From Streptomyces tanashiensis (GTDB lineage Bacteria > Actinomycetota > Actinomycetes > Streptomycetales > Streptomycetaceae), in assembly GCF_014648895.1 (NCBI RefSeq), contig NZ_BMRZ01000023.1, positions 44,499 through 108,498 of the forward strand: DNA of 64,000 nucleotides, in the 5' to 3' direction. The notes under the pieces are model-generated. The model was not told the origin of the DNA. It did no database searches and saw nothing but the letters and a program-made list of their open reading frames with translations. A program made the translations under genes and the position numbers. This document shows positions 63,501-64,000 of the stretch, in pieces (the stretch's first letter is position 1; each line of letters opens with the position of its first letter).

Positions 63501-63705
63501 CGAAGGCCATGGCGCCCATCGCCCCGTTGCCGATCGGGAGAGCCTGACTCTCCCAAGAGGTGGCCGGCTCGTCGTACCAGAGCGTGTTCGAATCGGCTTC
63601 GGCGGCCGTCGCGACCGATGTGATGGCCGGCACCGTGGCGAACCCTCCTGTCACCAGTGCGGCTACGGCCAGCGTGCCTGTGAGTCTGGACCAACCTGAT
63701 CTCAT
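60538..63705 (-). CDS. Secreted GH95 alpha-L-fucosidase with two ricin-type lectin domains
   Basis: A 1055-residue exported enzyme. Signal peptide at residues 1-34. The GH95 part (about 38-790) shows LWYDEPATSWESQALPIGNGAMGAMAFGG, HTNINLQMNYWLAAQTNL (the two asparagines), SPSYSPEHGYF (the acid glutamate) and FQIDGNFGATSGMTEML (the aspartate), so all catalytic residues appear present. A beta domain follows, then two CBM13 ricin-B units (about 800-925 and 930-1055), each with QxW repeats such as ANQKW and CLDLKG. It cleaves terminal alpha-1,2-fucose (or galactose) from glycans while the lectin units hold the polymer. AGGAGG five bases before the ATG. The 76 bases before it lead to the end of the neighbouring gene. 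Confidence 0.93.
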   Translation of the reverse strand: MRSGWSRLTGTLAVAALVTGGFATVPAITSVATAAEADSNTLWYDEPATSWESQALPIGNGAMGAMAFGGVQTEKLQFNEKTLWTGGPGATGYNHGDWTSPRPTALQEVIDEIDAKGQATDTWVASKLGQTKTAFGAYQTFGDLNLTMTGQDTTYTGYRRQLNIGDATSQVNYTDNGVTYNREYFASYPDKVIVGRLGASENGKVSFSLGYSSPRTDYTTTASGDRLTIAGTLADNKLKFEAQVRVINTGGTMTAANGKLTVSGADSVVFVLAAGTDYSDVYPTYRGTDPHDGVTDRVDDAAAKSYSTLKTNHTNDYKALFDRVKLNIGQVMPNKATDDLRAAYTGGTSADDRALEALFYQYGRYLLISSSRAGSLPANLQGVWNNSTSPPWAADYHTNINLQMNYWLAAQTNLAETTEPLTAFIEALQAPGKVSAEKLFGTEGWTVHNMTNVYGYTGVHNYASAFWFPEANAWLASQLYDLYSYSKDTTYLRDRAYPIMKSAAEFWLANLHTDPRDNKLVVSPSYSPEHGYFTAGDGMAQQTVWGLFTDTIAASTALGVDSTLRTQIQDALADLDPGTRVGSWGQLQEWKADLDSKTDTHRHVSHLYGLHPGHQIKAGTPMGDAAKVSLTARGDDGTGWSKAWKINFWARLLDGDHAQKVLAEQLKGSTLANLFDTHPPFQIDGNFGATSGMTEMLLQSQDGDVHVLPAKPSAWATGSVTGLKARGNVTVDASWTADGGAQFTAKPASSGSLTLRSGIFKNTYTLTDTTTGTAVTGTRSGDKVTFTATAGHSYKASGSLTTTTAPTAGSGPVRNPVSGRCLDMSGGISTNGTPVVLADCTDTVSQDWRYNSTTQQVIGKDGKCLDTKSGSSADGTIVQITTCDTGANKKWTLNANGTISGIGGKCLDLKGQGTAAGTTVQLYTCGTSANQKWATPLVNPVSNRCLEGTTSGTQLQIGDCNRSAAQRFTLNGSNGTITGNSGLCVDASGGQSADGTAVILYTCTGGANQKWTLNTNGTISGIGGKCLDLKGLGTAAGTKLQLYTCGVSANQKWVL
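60542..61050 (-). repeat. Direct repeat within the lectin-coding part
   Basis: Bases 60542-60690 and 60903-61050 are closely similar in the same orientation. Each encodes a segment running from KWTLN through NGTISGIGGKCLDLKG to TSANQKW or VSANQKW. They are corresponding thirds of the two ricin-B domains and point to a recent duplication or gene conversion. Confidence 0.85.
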
Positions 63706-63781
63706 TGCTTCCTCCTGGGCCACAATGATTGGAGCTCTGCCTGACGATGAACAACTCGCGGCCGCGTGAAGCGGAATGTTG

Positions 63782-64000
63782 TCAGTCAATTCGGGTGTCA
63801 CGCAAGACATAGGTCGGATGTTTATCTGCGGGGTGCTCCTGTGACCGGCGCGAAACAGGCCCGTGCTCGGTCACGACGGTGGCACGGAAGACTGTGCCCG
63901 TACCGGTGAGGTGGTTCGTCTCGCCGGCCGGTACGAAGACGGACGTGCCGGGGGAGAGGGCCACTCCGGCCGTCACGGGCCGACCTGCGATGGCGAGCAG
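63782..64000 (-). CDS. C-terminal part of a mannose-6-phosphate isomerase-like protein (partial)
   Basis: The frame is open from the right window edge and ends at 63782 (72 residues visible). VTAGVALSPGTSVFVPAGE and HLTGTGTVFRATVV match the C-terminal jelly-roll end of class I mannose-6-phosphate isomerases, which interconvert fructose 6-phosphate and mannose 6-phosphate. An extra Arg/His/Pro-rich tail follows. The start lies outside the window, so I cannot tell whether the gene is intact. It precedes the GH95 gene on the same strand by 76 bases. Confidence 0.6.
   Translation of the reverse strand: MLAIAGRPVTAGVALSPGTSVFVPAGETNHLTGTGTVFRATVVTEHGPVSRRSQEHPADKHPTYVLRDTRID

Overview
The window is high-GC DNA (most third codon positions are G or C) with long runs of tightly packed genes, frequent ATGA/GTGA stop-start overlaps and GTG or TTG starts. 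Its contents (monomeric NADP isocitrate dehydrogenase, DUF5133-type small protein, DUF2252 protein, Rrf2, PadR and UTRA-GntR regulators, a short RRHIDLLRVCSA leader peptide) fit a Streptomyces chromosome. I see no tRNA, rRNA, CRISPR array, integrase or intact transposase.

Left part (1-17.2 kb). A 1174-residue protein joins GAF-PAS-GGDEF-EAL (cyclic di-GMP making and breaking domains, all signature motifs intact) to a complete PLP-dependent alpha-oxoamine synthase domain. It is translationally coupled to a SAM methyltransferase. Convergent to it is a minus-strand block (15676 down to 4315) of eight genes joined by short overlaps: a DPM1-like GT2, a GT4 with an unusual tail, a Wzx-like flippase fused to a nucleotidyltransferase-like domain, a nucleotide-kinase-like P-loop domain fused to a GT4, a PIG-L deacetylase, a GT39-like membrane protein, another GT4 and an anchored GH42-like hydrolase. 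A second GT2 gene lies upstream. I read this as a cell-surface glycopolymer locus.

Middle (17.2-45 kb). A probably leaderless GH15 glucanohydrolase; small membrane proteins; a PAP2-fold protein lacking key catalytic residues; isocitrate dehydrogenase with a 28-bp dyad upstream and a strong terminator. Then a sigma factor fused in one chain to an HX3CX2C zinc motif, a His/Pro repeat, a membrane helix and an extracellular CAP domain, facing a second CAP protein. A probable sulfur group follows: SfnB/DszC-like monooxygenase, Rrf2 regulator with one cysteine, a leader peptide and a GST-fold protein. Then an SDR, a UvrA-like ABC protein, DUF6058, a D-Ala-D-Ala carboxypeptidase, a degenerate RCK channel-like protein, a P450 and a Nudix hydrolase.

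Right part (41-64 kb). A three-gene FGGY kinase / GlpA-like / FAD oxidoreductase operon (glycerol or polyol use) diverges from a gene preceded by a 9-codon mini-ORF, with a 9-bp-arm inverted repeat between them. An amino-acid permease, a GntR regulator with a DasR-like operator, DUF2252, a FAD monooxygenase, a PadR regulator and a dienoyl-CoA reductase (perfect 20-bp palindrome over its -35) follow. Next are a cobalamin riboswitch controlling cbiMNQO and a PTS-type dihydroxyacetone kinase operon (dhaKLM). A gene-poor 725-bp stretch carrying a subtilase fragment separates these from a secreted GH95 fucosidase with two ricin-type lectin domains, and the window ends inside a gene resembling mannose-6-phosphate isomerase.

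Most promising for novelty: the c-di-GMP/alpha-oxoamine synthase fusion, the sigma-CAP fusion and the two glycopolymer fusions.
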